From Longilinea sp964536805 (GTDB lineage Bacteria > Chloroflexota > Anaerolineae > Anaerolineales > Anaerolineaceae), in the NCBI GenBank assembly GCA_964536805.1, contig CAZHYQ010000004.1, forward strand, positions 124,001 through 188,000: a stretch of DNA of 64,000 bases. The letters run 5' to 3'. Positions 1 to 8,418 of the stretch are shown here, one piece after another. A program made the position numbers and the translations under genes. Numbering within the stretch: the stretch's first letter is position 1; the number at the start of each line of letters is the position of its first letter. Below the pieces are notes generated by a model. That model saw nothing but the letters and a program-made list of their open reading frames with translations, searched no databases and was not told the DNA's origin.

Positions 1-1616
1 GAACGATGCACCGCGTTCCCGAGTTGATCGATGTCTGGTTCGACTCCGGATCCATGCCCTATGCCCAGTGGCATTATCCCTTCGAGAACCAGGAGAAATT
101 CAAAGAACAATATCCAGCCGACTTTATTTGCGAGGCAGTGGATCAGACCCGCGGTTGGTTCTATTCGTTGCATGCCATCAGTACCTTGCTGAATGACCAG
201 GAATGTTTTAAGAATGTGATCTGCCTGGGATTAATCCAGGATCAAAATGGCCAGAAGATGTCCAAGTCGCGTGGCAACATTGTCAACCCGTGGGATGTGA
301 TTAACCAGAATGGCTCCGACGCGATGCGCTGGTATTTCTATACTGCCAGCCCGGCCGGTCAGGAACGCCGTTTCTCTCCTGAATTGGTTGGAGAGGTGGT
401 TCGAACCTTTACACTCACTTTGTGGAATACCTACTCGTTCTTCGTCACCTATGCAAACCTGGATGGCTGGAAACCTGAACTTGGGGTACTACCGGCCTAC
501 AGTCCTTTGGATCGCTGGCTGCGTTCATCCCTGCATGCTTTAGTGCGCGATGTGACCACCGCTCTGGAAAATTACGATGTTTTGGGTGCCACACGCCCGA
601 TCCAATCCTTCGTGGACGACCTTTCGAATTGGTATCTTCGCCGTTCACGCCGCCGTTTTTGGAAGAGCGAATCGGATATGGACAAGCAGGCAGCTTACGC
701 TACCCTTCATGAAGCATTGGTGACGTTGAGCAAGTTACTGGCACCCACCATGCCCTTTATGGCGGAAGAGCTTTATCAGAATCTGGTTTGTTCGGTAAAT
801 CCCTATGTGCCTGACTCTGTGCATCTGGCTGACTGGCCTGAATTCGATCCATTGGCGATCGATGAAGATTTGAACCGCGATATGGCGGTGGTGATGAAAC
901 TGGTATCGGTCGGGCATGCCGCGCGCAATAAGGCCAACCGCAAAGTCCGCCAGCCACTGGCTGAGGCAGCTTTCTCAGTAGGCAGCGTTGAAGAACGCAA
1001 AGCCATGATGAAATACGCCGACCTGATTGAGGATGAGCTCAATGTAAAACACGTGCGCGCCCTGGATGCCGCCAGCGAGGCGGTGGCATACAGCCTTAAT
1101 CCTCAGCCGAAACAACTGGGTCAAAAATACAGCAGCCGCTACCCTGCAATCCGGCAGGCGATTTTAGGCATGGATCCGGAAACACCCGCGCGCGCATTGT
1201 TGGAAGGACATCCGGTAAGTCTGGAGGTTGAAGGCCAAATGCTGGAAATCCTTCCGGATGAAGTCGAAGTCCGTGCGCAGGCGAAGGCGGGTTTCGCGGT
1301 AGCTTCTGAAGGCGCCTATTTGGCTGCCCTGGTTACTGATCTGACGCCCGAACTTGTTAAGGAAGGCTTGGCGCGGGAATTTGTCCGCAGGGTTCAGGAT
1401 CTGCGCAAACAGGCCGATCTGGATATCGCTGACCGCATCCGCGTTTACTTCCAGGCCACCCCCACCCTGGCGGACGCCGTTACGAGTTTCAAAGAGTACA
1501 TTACCAGCGAGACTCTGACGGTGGAACTCAAGGAAGCAATTGCGCCGGAAGGATTCGAACAAATGTCGGATGCCTTTGACGGCGAAAAAATGACGGTTGC
1601 ACTCGTCAAAGCCTGA
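1..1616 (+). CDS. ileS: Isoleucyl-tRNA synthetase, C-terminal part (5' end outside window)
   Basis: Charges tRNA-Ile with isoleucine in the cytoplasm. The frame is open from the window edge, so the N-terminal Rossmann half and most of the editing domain lie upstream. Visible are the end of the catalytic core with a DQTRGWFYSLHA segment and the KMSKS loop (QKMSKSRGN, about 84 residues in), then an anticodon-binding helical domain, then a long C-terminal region ending in a DUF5915-like segment. No C-terminal zinc-finger cysteine cluster is present. The sequence style (SMPYAQWHYPFEN, GLIQDQNGQKMSKSRGN) and tail fit the eukaryote-like type 2 IleRS, which in other bacteria is associated with natural mupirocin insensitivity; that property is inferred. 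The stop is followed at once by a strong terminator, so the gene ends its transcription unit. Confidence 0.95.
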   Translation, partial: TMHRVPELIDVWFDSGSMPYAQWHYPFENQEKFKEQYPADFICEAVDQTRGWFYSLHAISTLLNDQECFKNVICLGLIQDQNGQKMSKSRGNIVNPWDVINQNGSDAMRWYFYTASPAGQERRFSPELVGEVVRTFTLTLWNTYSFFVTYANLDGWKPELGVLPAYSPLDRWLRSSLHALVRDVTTALENYDVLGATRPIQSFVDDLSNWYLRRSRRRFWKSESDMDKQAAYATLHEALVTLSKLLAPTMPFMAEELYQNLVCSVNPYVPDSVHLADWPEFDPLAIDEDLNRDMAVVMKLVSVGHAARNKANRKVRQPLAEAAFSVGSVEERKAMMKYADLIEDELNVKHVRALDAASEAVAYSLNPQPKQLGQKYSSRYPAIRQAILGMDPETPARALLEGHPVSLEVEGQMLEILPDEVEVRAQAKAGFAVASEGAYLAALVTDLTPELVKEGLAREFVRRVQDLRKQADLDIADRIRVYFQATPTLADAVTSFKEYITSETLTVELKEAIAPEGFEQMSDAFDGEKMTVALVKA

Positions 1617-1630
1617 TTTTCAAAGGTCTA

Positions 1631-1672
1631 AAAAACGCTTCCAACCGGGTAATCGGCTGGGAGCGTTTTTTT
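1631..1672 (+). terminator. Rho-independent terminator after ileS
   Basis: An inverted repeat (AAAAACGCTTCCAACCGG pairing with a later TCGGCTGGGAGCGTTTTT arm, with one or two mismatches) and a short loop run straight into seven Ts. It lies 15 bases after the ileS stop and separates ileS from lspA. Confidence 0.85.
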
Positions 1673-1756
1673 AATTGATTCGGCACCGCCAACAACCGTC
1701 CTGCCTGCAGCCGTAATTAGGGTAAAATGAAGGGACGTTTTTGAGTGGAGGAACGC

Positions 1757-2290
1757 TTGAAAAAAGTATTACAAAATTATTTCTCATTGATTCTTATTGC
1801 AGGCGTGATTATTTTGGTTGATCAGGTCACCAAGGCGGTAATCCGGCAAAACCTGGCCTTGCAAGAGACATGGATGCCGCTTGCCTGGTTGGCCCCTTAC
1901 GCCCGCATTGTACATTGGTATAACACCGGCGTGGCCTTCGGTATGTTCCAGAACGGCAATTTAATCTTCGCAATTATCGCGGCCATCGTGTCTGCCGCCA
2001 TTTTTATTTTTTACCCACGCATTCCGCGTGAAGAACGCATCCTCCGCATTGCAACCAGCATGATGCTGGCTGGCGCAATTGGCAATTTGATTGACCGCAT
2101 CACCGTTGGACATGTGACCGATTTCATTTCACTCGGATCGTTTGCAGTTTTCAACATTGCCGATATGTCCATCACGTTGGGCGTATGCATCCTGGTCCTG
2201 GGCGTATGGCTGAAGGAACGGCGCGAACGGAAACAGACGCCTCTCGAAAATCCGCCGTCGCCTTCGAAGGATGAGGGGAATAGATCGTGA
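1757..2290 (+). CDS. lspA: Lipoprotein signal peptidase (signal peptidase II)
   Basis: Membrane aspartic protease that cuts the signal peptide from prolipoproteins after lipidation by Lgt. About 177 residues, four hydrophobic segments and a basic, charged C-terminal tail. The catalytic Asp pair is seen in GNLIDR (D113) and FNIAD (D136), with the conserved NTGVAFG motif near residue 56. A GTG at 1745 is also in frame, but GGAGG at 1747-1751 lies five bases before the TTG at 1757, so TTG is preferred. The stop overlaps the next start as GTGA, suggesting translational coupling to the pseudouridine synthase. The partner lgt lies at 14.3 kb, and a Lit-like transacylase at 58.6 kb could act after it. 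Confidence 0.95.
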   Translation: MKKVLQNYFSLILIAGVIILVDQVTKAVIRQNLALQETWMPLAWLAPYARIVHWYNTGVAFGMFQNGNLIFAIIAAIVSAAIFIFYPRIPREERILRIATSMMLAGAIGNLIDRITVGHVTDFISLGSFAVFNIADMSITLGVCILVLGVWLKERRERKQTPLENPPSPSKDEGNRS

Positions 2291-3213
2291 GCGAATTGTC
2301 ACGGACATTTGATGTATCCAGTGCTGATTCGGGCCGGTTGGATAAATTCCTCGTTACCAAATTGGCGGACTTTTCCCGGTCGCGATTGCAAGCCCTCATC
2401 CGGGAGGGCAATGTCATTGTGGATGGCAAAGTGACGACCAAGAACGGCACCCCGCTGGTTGCCGGCCAGAAAGTGGACATTCGCCTTCCTGCAACCGTTC
2501 CGGCTAATTTGATACCGGAAGCTATTCCATTGGCGATTGTATTTGAAAACCAGGATTTAATGGTGATCAACAAGCCCGCCGGCATGGTTGTCCATCCTTC
2601 TGCTGGTCATTTTTCAGGTACTCTGGTTCACGCTGCACTGGCCCATGCCCCTGAAATGGAAGGCATTGGCGGCGAGCAACGCCCCGGCGTTGTCCACCGC
2701 CTGGATAAAGATACCAGCGGCTTGATAATGATTGCCAAAAATGATCAAAGCCACCGCTGGCTGCAGGATCAATTCAGGCTGCGAAAGGTGAAGAAGATTT
2801 ACCTAGCCCTGGTGGACGGTCATGCGCCGACCCCTAATGGACGGATTGAAGCCTATATAGGGCGGGACCCCGACCACCGCAAGAAAATGGCCATTGTGTC
2901 GGAGCAAAAAGGCCGCTCCGCTGTCACTGAATTCTATACAAAAGAAACCTTTCTCCATCATTCATTGATCGAAGCGCACCCGCTCACCGGCCGTACCCAT
3001 CAAATTCGGCTTCATTTGGCTTTTATCGGTTGTCCAATTGTGGGGGATACGATTTACGGCCACCACACACCGACGCTTGATTTGGACCGGCATTTCCTGC
3101 ATGCGGCCAGTCTGACAGTCCTCCTGCCAGGCGAACAAAAACCGCGCACTTTCGAAGCGGCTTTACCCCCCGGCCTGGAAGAAGTATTACAAGAATTGCG
3201 CTCCAACCACTAA
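2287..3213 (+). CDS. rluD: RluD-type 23S rRNA pseudouridine synthase
   Basis: Isomerises uridines to pseudouridine in 23S rRNA. 308 residues. An N-terminal S4 RNA-binding domain (about 15-75) precedes the RluA-family catalytic domain. The signature HRLDKDTSGL is present with catalytic Asp140, and the late LTGRTHQIRLHL motif of the family is present near residue 235. The GTG start overlaps the lspA stop by four bases; the lspA-rluD pair is a common bacterial arrangement. Family membership is secure. The exact target uridines (RluD 1911/1915/1917 type) are inferred from overall similarity and cannot be separated from RluC-type or paralogue activity by eye. Confidence 0.9.
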   Translation: MSELSRTFDVSSADSGRLDKFLVTKLADFSRSRLQALIREGNVIVDGKVTTKNGTPLVAGQKVDIRLPATVPANLIPEAIPLAIVFENQDLMVINKPAGMVVHPSAGHFSGTLVHAALAHAPEMEGIGGEQRPGVVHRLDKDTSGLIMIAKNDQSHRWLQDQFRLRKVKKIYLALVDGHAPTPNGRIEAYIGRDPDHRKKMAIVSEQKGRSAVTEFYTKETFLHHSLIEAHPLTGRTHQIRLHLAFIGCPIVGDTIYGHHTPTLDLDRHFLHAASLTVLLPGEQKPRTFEAALPPGLEEVLQELRSNH

Positions 3214-3231
3214 TTTCAAAGGGAGACCCGC

Positions 3232-4272
3232 ATGCTGTCTTGGATTGATTTACGTTCCGATACGGTCACCCAACCGACGCCTGAAATGCGCACAAGCATG
3301 GCTGCTGCAGATGTGGGCGACGATGTTTATGGGGAAGATCCAACCGTTAACCGCTTGCAGGAAATCTCGGCTGCTCAAATGGGAAAAGAAGCCGGGCTTT
3401 TTGTGCCCTCAGGCACCATGGGCAATTTGATCGCCGTGCTGGCACAATGCGGCCGCGGCGATGAAGCGATTATGGGCAATTTAGGCCATACTTTTCTCTT
3501 CGAGGGCGGAGGAGTTGCTGCGTTGGGGGGTGTTTTCCCTCACACATTACCAAATCAGCCGGACGGCAGCCTGAAGTTGGATGATATTCGCTCCGCCATC
3601 CGCCCGGATGATGTTCACCATCCCGTCAGCAAACTGGTCATTTTGGAGAATACGCACAACCGTTGCGGCGGTGTGACCTTGAGCATGGAATATACCCGCG
3701 CAGTAAGCGAGTTGGCACACAGCCATGGTCTGGGATTACACATTGACGGTGCCCGGATTTACAATGCCGCTGCCGCGTTACAAATTTCTCCCGCAGAGCT
3801 TGTGGATAGGGCAGACTCGGTTACTTTTTGCTTGAGCAAAGGTTTATGCGCTCCGGTCGGTTCGGTATTATGCGGCTCACAGGAAATGATTACCCGTGCC
3901 AGGCGGATCCGTAAGCAGTTGGGCGGCGGGATGCGCCAAGCGGGTATTTTGGCTGCCGCTGGAATTTTTGCCATCGAGCATATGACTCAACGATTGGTTG
4001 AGGATCACCGACGGGCACGCCAATTGGCTGATGGGCTGGCTAAATTGCCGGGAATTACCTTTGAACTCGGAATGCCGGCGACCAATATGGTTTTTCCATC
4101 GTTGAAGAAAGAAATTTCAATTACAGCGGCCGACCTGGCCAACCAGCTCAAGAAGAAAGGGATCCTGGCCGGGGTGGTTGCTGAACGGCGGCTGCGGATG
4201 GTGACCCATTATTGGATCGATGATGCTGCCGTCGAGCGTACTTTGCAAGCCTTTGGTGAATTGCTTTCTTAG
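3232..4272 (+). CDS. ltaE: Low-specificity L-threonine aldolase
   Basis: PLP enzyme splitting L-threonine or L-allo-threonine into glycine and acetaldehyde. 346 residues, the usual length. The N-terminal IDLRSDTVTQPTPEM and GDDVYGEDPTV motifs are diagnostic; HIDGARIYNAA carries the cofactor-contacting Asp, and the Schiff-base lysine is K203 in FCLSKGLCAPVGS. The start is ATG with a GGGAG Shine-Dalgarno. It follows the pseudouridine synthase after 18 bases, so it is likely cotranscribed with lspA. Its stop overlaps the stop of the convergent GGDEF gene (4269-4272), with no terminator between them. Confidence 0.93.
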   Translation: MLSWIDLRSDTVTQPTPEMRTSMAAADVGDDVYGEDPTVNRLQEISAAQMGKEAGLFVPSGTMGNLIAVLAQCGRGDEAIMGNLGHTFLFEGGGVAALGGVFPHTLPNQPDGSLKLDDIRSAIRPDDVHHPVSKLVILENTHNRCGGVTLSMEYTRAVSELAHSHGLGLHIDGARIYNAAAALQISPAELVDRADSVTFCLSKGLCAPVGSVLCGSQEMITRARRIRKQLGGGMRQAGILAAAGIFAIEHMTQRLVEDHRRARQLADGLAKLPGITFELGMPATNMVFPSLKKEISITAADLANQLKKKGILAGVVAERRLRMVTHYWIDDAAVERTLQAFGELLS

Positions 4273-5960
4273 TTTAAACTGGAAAAACTATCTTCACTAT
4301 ACTGGATAATTCCGTTTTCTTCGATTGAGCGGCAGTCGGCTTTTGACGGTTCAATCTGATTCCTGCCGCGTTCTTTGGCCTCATAAAGCCTTTGATCAGC
4401 CAGGTCAATTAATGCCACAATTTCATTGGCTTCCTCAGGATACACGGAAATGCCCTGACAGATCGTTGGTGCAGGAATGGCAGCCTGGTCCCGGCTAAAT
4501 AGGGATATTTCGCCAACGGCCCGCCGAATACGGTTGGCTACTTGAATAGCCTGAGCAGCATTCGCGCGCGGCAAAGCAATAATGAATTCCTCGCCGCCCC
4601 AACGGCCGATTGAATCGGTGCATTTTATATTCTGCCGGATGGCATCGCAAAGCGCGATTAATACTTGATCGCCAACCAAATGGCCATATTTATCGTTATA
4701 GACTTTAAACTTATCGATATCCAGCATGATTAACGAGAGCGGTTGCCCGCTGATGATTACATCCGAAATTTCCGATGCCAGTATATCGATAAAAGCGCCA
4801 TGATTGATGGTGGATGTAAGCGTATCCTTGCGCGATTGGTCTTCGACAACCGCATGGTGAGCGGCGTTGTCAAGTGCCATGGCAGCCTGTTGTGTTACAT
4901 TCTGCAATAATTCGAGATCGCTTTGAGAGTATTGGTTGCGTAAATAGGACGCCACTGCAACGACCCCAAAAACCCGGCCGGAGGCTTCCAAGGGCACGCC
5001 CATCCAGGAATGGCTGAGTTTAGGCTGTCCAATGGTGGATACTTTAATGCCCAACCTTTCACGGGCTTCGGAGGTAACATTCCTTAAAAGCAGCGGCTTG
5101 CCATTGGAAACCACCCAGCCCGCCAGTGAGTTATCGAGGTCGATTTCTGTATTTGTGAAAAAATCGCCATCATCATAGAGCAATTCCAAACGAATGGAAT
5201 TGCCATTCATCAGACCAAGATAATAAGTGTCTGCATCTAAAGTTGTTTGAATGGCGTTGCTGACCAATGCAATGACCTGGTGCATCTCGAGGGAAGAGGA
5301 AAGATCGCGGGCGATTCGGTTAAGAGTCTCGAGGCGTTGCAATTGAATGGATATTGCTTTCTTCATGATGGTAATGGTTTCTGTGACCAGTACCGTAACA
5401 ATTAATACAAATAGCGTAGTCAGCCAGGTGCTGCTGGTAAATTCTGTGAAACCGGTGCGTTCCAGCAGAATTTGAACAACGGTTGTCAGCAGAACGAAAA
5501 TATAGGTTGGCCAACGTCCAGCCAGGACAGCACTCGAAACCATCAGGATGGTGATCGCAAGCGGAACGAAACCATTCAGCAGGTAGGGCTGTAACAGGAG
5601 AGGAATGGTTATTAATGCGGCATTTAGAAAAACTGAAATGCGGTGTAAATTCTGATTAGCTGGTTCAAGTTTTGGCAGGATGATAAAAAAAGTTAGGATG
5701 ATGTATAGAATGCCTGCTAATCCGACCCCAATATTAACCTGCCGGTTAAGTAAAGGCAAACCCGGGCGGAGGGCAGCAATAAAGATAAAAACGCACAATG
5801 CAAGTCCAACGGAAATCGCCGGGAAAGCCAGGCGCTGTTGGTCTTCCAATGTGAGGTTTAGAGTGGATGGCTTGTTGTTTCGAAGCGAAAGGAAGGGAAT
5901 TGAATTAATAAGATGAGCAATCGGCTGAGTGATGGAATGAAATTGGTCGATGAGTTGCAT
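4269..5960 (-). CDS. Membrane GAF-GGDEF diguanylate cyclase
   Basis: Predicted to make cyclic di-GMP from two GTP in response to a signal read by its membrane or GAF part. About 563 residues from the ATG at 5960, chosen because GAGGGGA lies about ten bases upstream; a TTG at 6056 would add 32 residues. Order: about six membrane helices, a linker, a GAF domain (roughly 215-380), and a GGDEF domain. The active-site motif GGEEF (455-459) and the upstream substrate region DIDKFKVYNDKYGH are intact, so activity is expected. The product-inhibition I-site position reads KCTD (446-449) instead of RxxD, so feedback inhibition may be weak. Convergent with ltaE. The signal is unknown. Confidence 0.88.
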   Translation of the reverse strand: MQLIDQFHSITQPIAHLINSIPFLSLRNNKPSTLNLTLEDQQRLAFPAISVGLALCVFIFIAALRPGLPLLNRQVNIGVGLAGILYIILTFFIILPKLEPANQNLHRISVFLNAALITIPLLLQPYLLNGFVPLAITILMVSSAVLAGRWPTYIFVLLTTVVQILLERTGFTEFTSSTWLTTLFVLIVTVLVTETITIMKKAISIQLQRLETLNRIARDLSSSLEMHQVIALVSNAIQTTLDADTYYLGLMNGNSIRLELLYDDGDFFTNTEIDLDNSLAGWVVSNGKPLLLRNVTSEARERLGIKVSTIGQPKLSHSWMGVPLEASGRVFGVVAVASYLRNQYSQSDLELLQNVTQQAAMALDNAAHHAVVEDQSRKDTLTSTINHGAFIDILASEISDVIISGQPLSLIMLDIDKFKVYNDKYGHLVGDQVLIALCDAIRQNIKCTDSIGRWGGEEFIIALPRANAAQAIQVANRIRRAVGEISLFSRDQAAIPAPTICQGISVYPEEANEIVALIDLADQRLYEAKERGRNQIEPSKADCRSIEENGIIQYSEDSFSSLN

Positions 5961-6263
5961 GAAACGTAGTCCCCTCAGGTGTAACATGACCCCCATGCCT
6001 GACGTGCTATTATCACCCGGAATGACCGTTACAGGTAATTCAAAACAAATTAACAATTGTATATAAATTGGTCTAAGTTATTTTACCAACAAAATGGTCA
6101 AAGATAAACGACCCCGCCGTGTTTGTAAGCAATTTATAAGGTTCGCATAGTCTATACATGCATGCGTCATCGTCCGCTCATCTAATGTTATAATTTGGTT
6201 GGACTATCGTGGTTTTTGCAAAAATTTTGTCACCGATTAATGAACAAAACCCTTGGAGGAAAC
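5961..6263. other. Divergent intergenic region between the GGDEF gene and the purine phosphorylase
   Basis: About 300 bases without a convincing gene. It holds a TATAAT at 6189-6194 that could serve the phosphorylase with a leader of about 60 bases; no good -35 box is visible. A small self-complementary ATGCATGC lies near 6158. An open TTG-started extension of the GGDEF gene reaches 6056 but is not favoured. Confidence 0.4.
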
Positions 6264-7109
6264 ATGCCGGGTAAAGAATTCTTTACACTTGCTGAAATCG
6301 ATCAGGTCGCAGAAGGTGTGCGCAGCCGGACCCGGTATCAACCCAAAGTTGGCCTGATTTTAGGCTCCGGTTTGGGTGATCTGGCGGATGCAGTTGAAGC
6401 AGCGGATATTATTCCGTACAGCGAATTACCTTATTGGCCGCTCTCGACTGTTCACGGGCATGTCGGTCGGTTGGTAATCGGCAAATTGGAAAATCAATCG
6501 GTCATGGTGATGCAAGGACGGGCGCATTATTACGAAGGTTATTCGATGCAAGAGGTGACCCTGCCGGTGCGGGTGATGCAGCGTTTGGGTGTAAAAGTCA
6601 TTATTGTGACCAATGCTGCCGGAGCGATTCAACCGGAATTTGCGCCAGGCGATGTAATGTTAATCACGGATCAGCTGAATATGGTTGGAATGGCCGGCTT
6701 GAGTCCCCTTCGAGGTCCAAACCTGGACGAATTGGGAGAACGTTTTCCGGATATGAGCCAGGCTTATGATCGAGCTTTGATGGATCAGGCGCGGAAAATT
6801 GCCGCACGCGAACAAATCACCCTGCACGAGGGAGTCTACGCCTGCCTGGCAGGTCCCTCCTTTGAAACGCCGGCAGATTTGCGTTTCCTGCGAACCATCG
6901 GCGCGGACGCTGTCGGCATGTCAACTGTGCCGGAGGTGATTGTTGCCCGGCATGGCAACACGCGGGTTGTAGGATTCTCGGGCATCAGCAACAAGGCCAA
7001 CCTGAACGGTTCAACCATTACAACACATGAAGAGGTGCTTCAAGCCGGAAAGATCATTGTTCCAAAGCTTAAGACTCTGATCCTGGGATTACTCGCCAAC
7101 CTGGATTAA
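6264..7109 (+). CDS. punA: Purine nucleoside phosphorylase, 6-oxopurine type
   Basis: Phosphorolysis of inosine and guanosine to the free base and ribose 1-phosphate in purine salvage. 281 residues from the ATG at 6264, which has GGAGGA three bases upstream; the longer frame from 6195 lacks a ribosome site. LILGSGLG forms the phosphate loop, VHGHVG and GRAHYYEGYS are the family motifs, and TNAAGAIQPEFAPGD is typical of the trimeric class. GMSTVPEVIVARH followed by GISNKA gives the Asn that selects 6-oxopurines. This contrasts with the Asp-containing MTA phosphorylase at 22.5 kb. It stands alone, with a possible -10 box at 6189-6194. Confidence 0.93.
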   Translation: MPGKEFFTLAEIDQVAEGVRSRTRYQPKVGLILGSGLGDLADAVEAADIIPYSELPYWPLSTVHGHVGRLVIGKLENQSVMVMQGRAHYYEGYSMQEVTLPVRVMQRLGVKVIIVTNAAGAIQPEFAPGDVMLITDQLNMVGMAGLSPLRGPNLDELGERFPDMSQAYDRALMDQARKIAAREQITLHEGVYACLAGPSFETPADLRFLRTIGADAVGMSTVPEVIVARHGNTRVVGFSGISNKANLNGSTITTHEEVLQAGKIIVPKLKTLILGLLANLD

Positions 7110-7167
7110 TGTCTGGATGGATTTCAAATGAATTGGCCGTTACGGTAATGGATTCGCCGCGGATTTT

Positions 7168-7857
7168 ATGAGGGACTTCTTTCCGGTTCTTGAAACTTAT
7201 GAGATCTGGATCTATGCTCTTCTAGGGGTGGTGTTGTTGTTTTACCTTAGGAAACTGGCAATTGCTGCGCGGGAATGGCGGGCTGCCCAGTTTGGTTTTG
7301 AGAAAGTCGTGGCACAACGGAAATTGAATTTTGCCCTGACCCTGGTGGTGATCTTTGGTTTGTTGATGCTGGCGGAATTTGTCCTGGTTTCTTTCGTAGC
7401 ACCGGCTATGCCGAATGCCAAAGTTCTGGTCACCCCAACGCTCGACCTTCTATCCACGCCCAGGGCAACCTTGCCTGCTATAACGGCAGTAATCACGCCA
7501 ACAACAGTTGGAATCGAAGCAACGCCTTTGGTCGTCACAGCGGAAGGCTGTCAACCAGGCATCATTGAATGGGTCTTTCCGAAGCAAGGCGACGTGATTC
7601 AGGGGGTGGTAAACGTAAAAGGCACTGTGAATGTCAATAACCTCGGTTTTTACAAATATGAGTACGTACAGGCCGGCAGCACCGATTGGGTGACAATCGC
7701 GGCAGGCAATACGACTGTAGTAAATGATTTGCTCCAGGGAACCTGGGATACAACCCAATTGATCCCTGGCGATTACCAACTTCGGTTGGTCGTTGCCGAC
7801 AATCAAAACAATGCATTTCCTGCCTGTACAGTTTCGATACGCGTTATCGGAAATTAA
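7168..7857 (+). CDS. Membrane protein with a Thr/Pro-rich linker and a C-terminal surface domain
   Basis: I do not recognise a named family. 229 residues. Two membrane helices (about 14-30 and 54-76) flank a basic cytoplasmic loop (AAREWRAAQFG). A Thr/Pro/Ala-rich linker follows (about 85-125), then a compact beta-rich domain beginning EGCQPGIIEWVFPKQGDVIQG that looks like a bacterial Ig-like or fibronectin-like fold with a late cysteine (PACTVSIRV), giving a possible disulfide with the first. Topology puts this domain outside the cell. ATG start with little Shine-Dalgarno. It lies 58 bases after the phosphorylase and 12 bases before a GNAT gene, so it may share their transcript. A role at the cell surface is inferred. 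Confidence 0.7.
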   Translation: MRDFFPVLETYEIWIYALLGVVLLFYLRKLAIAAREWRAAQFGFEKVVAQRKLNFALTLVVIFGLLMLAEFVLVSFVAPAMPNAKVLVTPTLDLLSTPRATLPAITAVITPTTVGIEATPLVVTAEGCQPGIIEWVFPKQGDVIQGVVNVKGTVNVNNLGFYKYEYVQAGSTDWVTIAAGNTTVVNDLLQGTWDTTQLIPGDYQLRLVVADNQNNAFPACTVSIRVIGN

Positions 7858-7869
7858 TGGAGAATAAAT

Positions 7870-8409
7870 ATGCCAGAAATTGAAATTCGTCCCGTTGTTC
7901 CACACGATATAACTTATCTGGCTGAAATGGAACACCAGAGTCAATCGGATTATGTCATGCAAATGGACCGGATCGTGAATGAGGGTGAAATCAGCATCCA
8001 CTTCCGTGAAATCCGCCTTCCCCGACCGGTTCGAATTGAATACCCCCGCCCGACCCGCTTCCTGATGGACCAATGGAAGATGCGGACGCAGATTCTGGTG
8101 GCGGCAATCGCTGACGCACCTGTTGGTTACATTACATTATCTGACCAGCAAGCGCCGTTGACTGCCTGGGTAAACGACCTGGTGGTAAGTCCACTGGTTC
8201 GACGAAAGGGCATCGCCACTGCGCTGGTAATGGCTTCGCAGGAATGGGCTATTCAACGCGGACTACGCCGTATGATTTTGGAAATGCAATCCAAAAACCA
8301 TGCCGCCATCCGGCTGGCAACTAAACTTGGCTTTGAGTTTGGCGGATATAGCGATTACTATTATTCAAATCAAGATATCGCTTTATTCTTTGCATCGTAC
8401 TTGCGATAG
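7870..8409 (+). CDS. GNAT-family N-acetyltransferase
   Basis: Transfers an acetyl group from acetyl-CoA to an amine; the substrate is unknown. 179 residues, a single GNAT domain with motif A seen as VSPLVRRKGIATALVMASQEWA (the pyrophosphate-binding RRKGIA turn), followed by AIRLATKLGFEFGGYSDYYYS, the typical motif B and C-terminal tyrosines. The N-terminus begins with the common pattern IEIRPVVPHDITYLAEME. ATG start with GGAGAA upstream. It sits 12 bases after the membrane protein and 9 bases before the 7TM-GAF gene, so the three probably form an operon. The window contains a second, unrelated GNAT protein at 33 kb. Confidence 0.88.
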   Translation: MPEIEIRPVVPHDITYLAEMEHQSQSDYVMQMDRIVNEGEISIHFREIRLPRPVRIEYPRPTRFLMDQWKMRTQILVAAIADAPVGYITLSDQQAPLTAWVNDLVVSPLVRRKGIATALVMASQEWAIQRGLRRMILEMQSKNHAAIRLATKLGFEFGGYSDYYYSNQDIALFFASYLR

Positions 8410-8418
8410 GACACGAGC

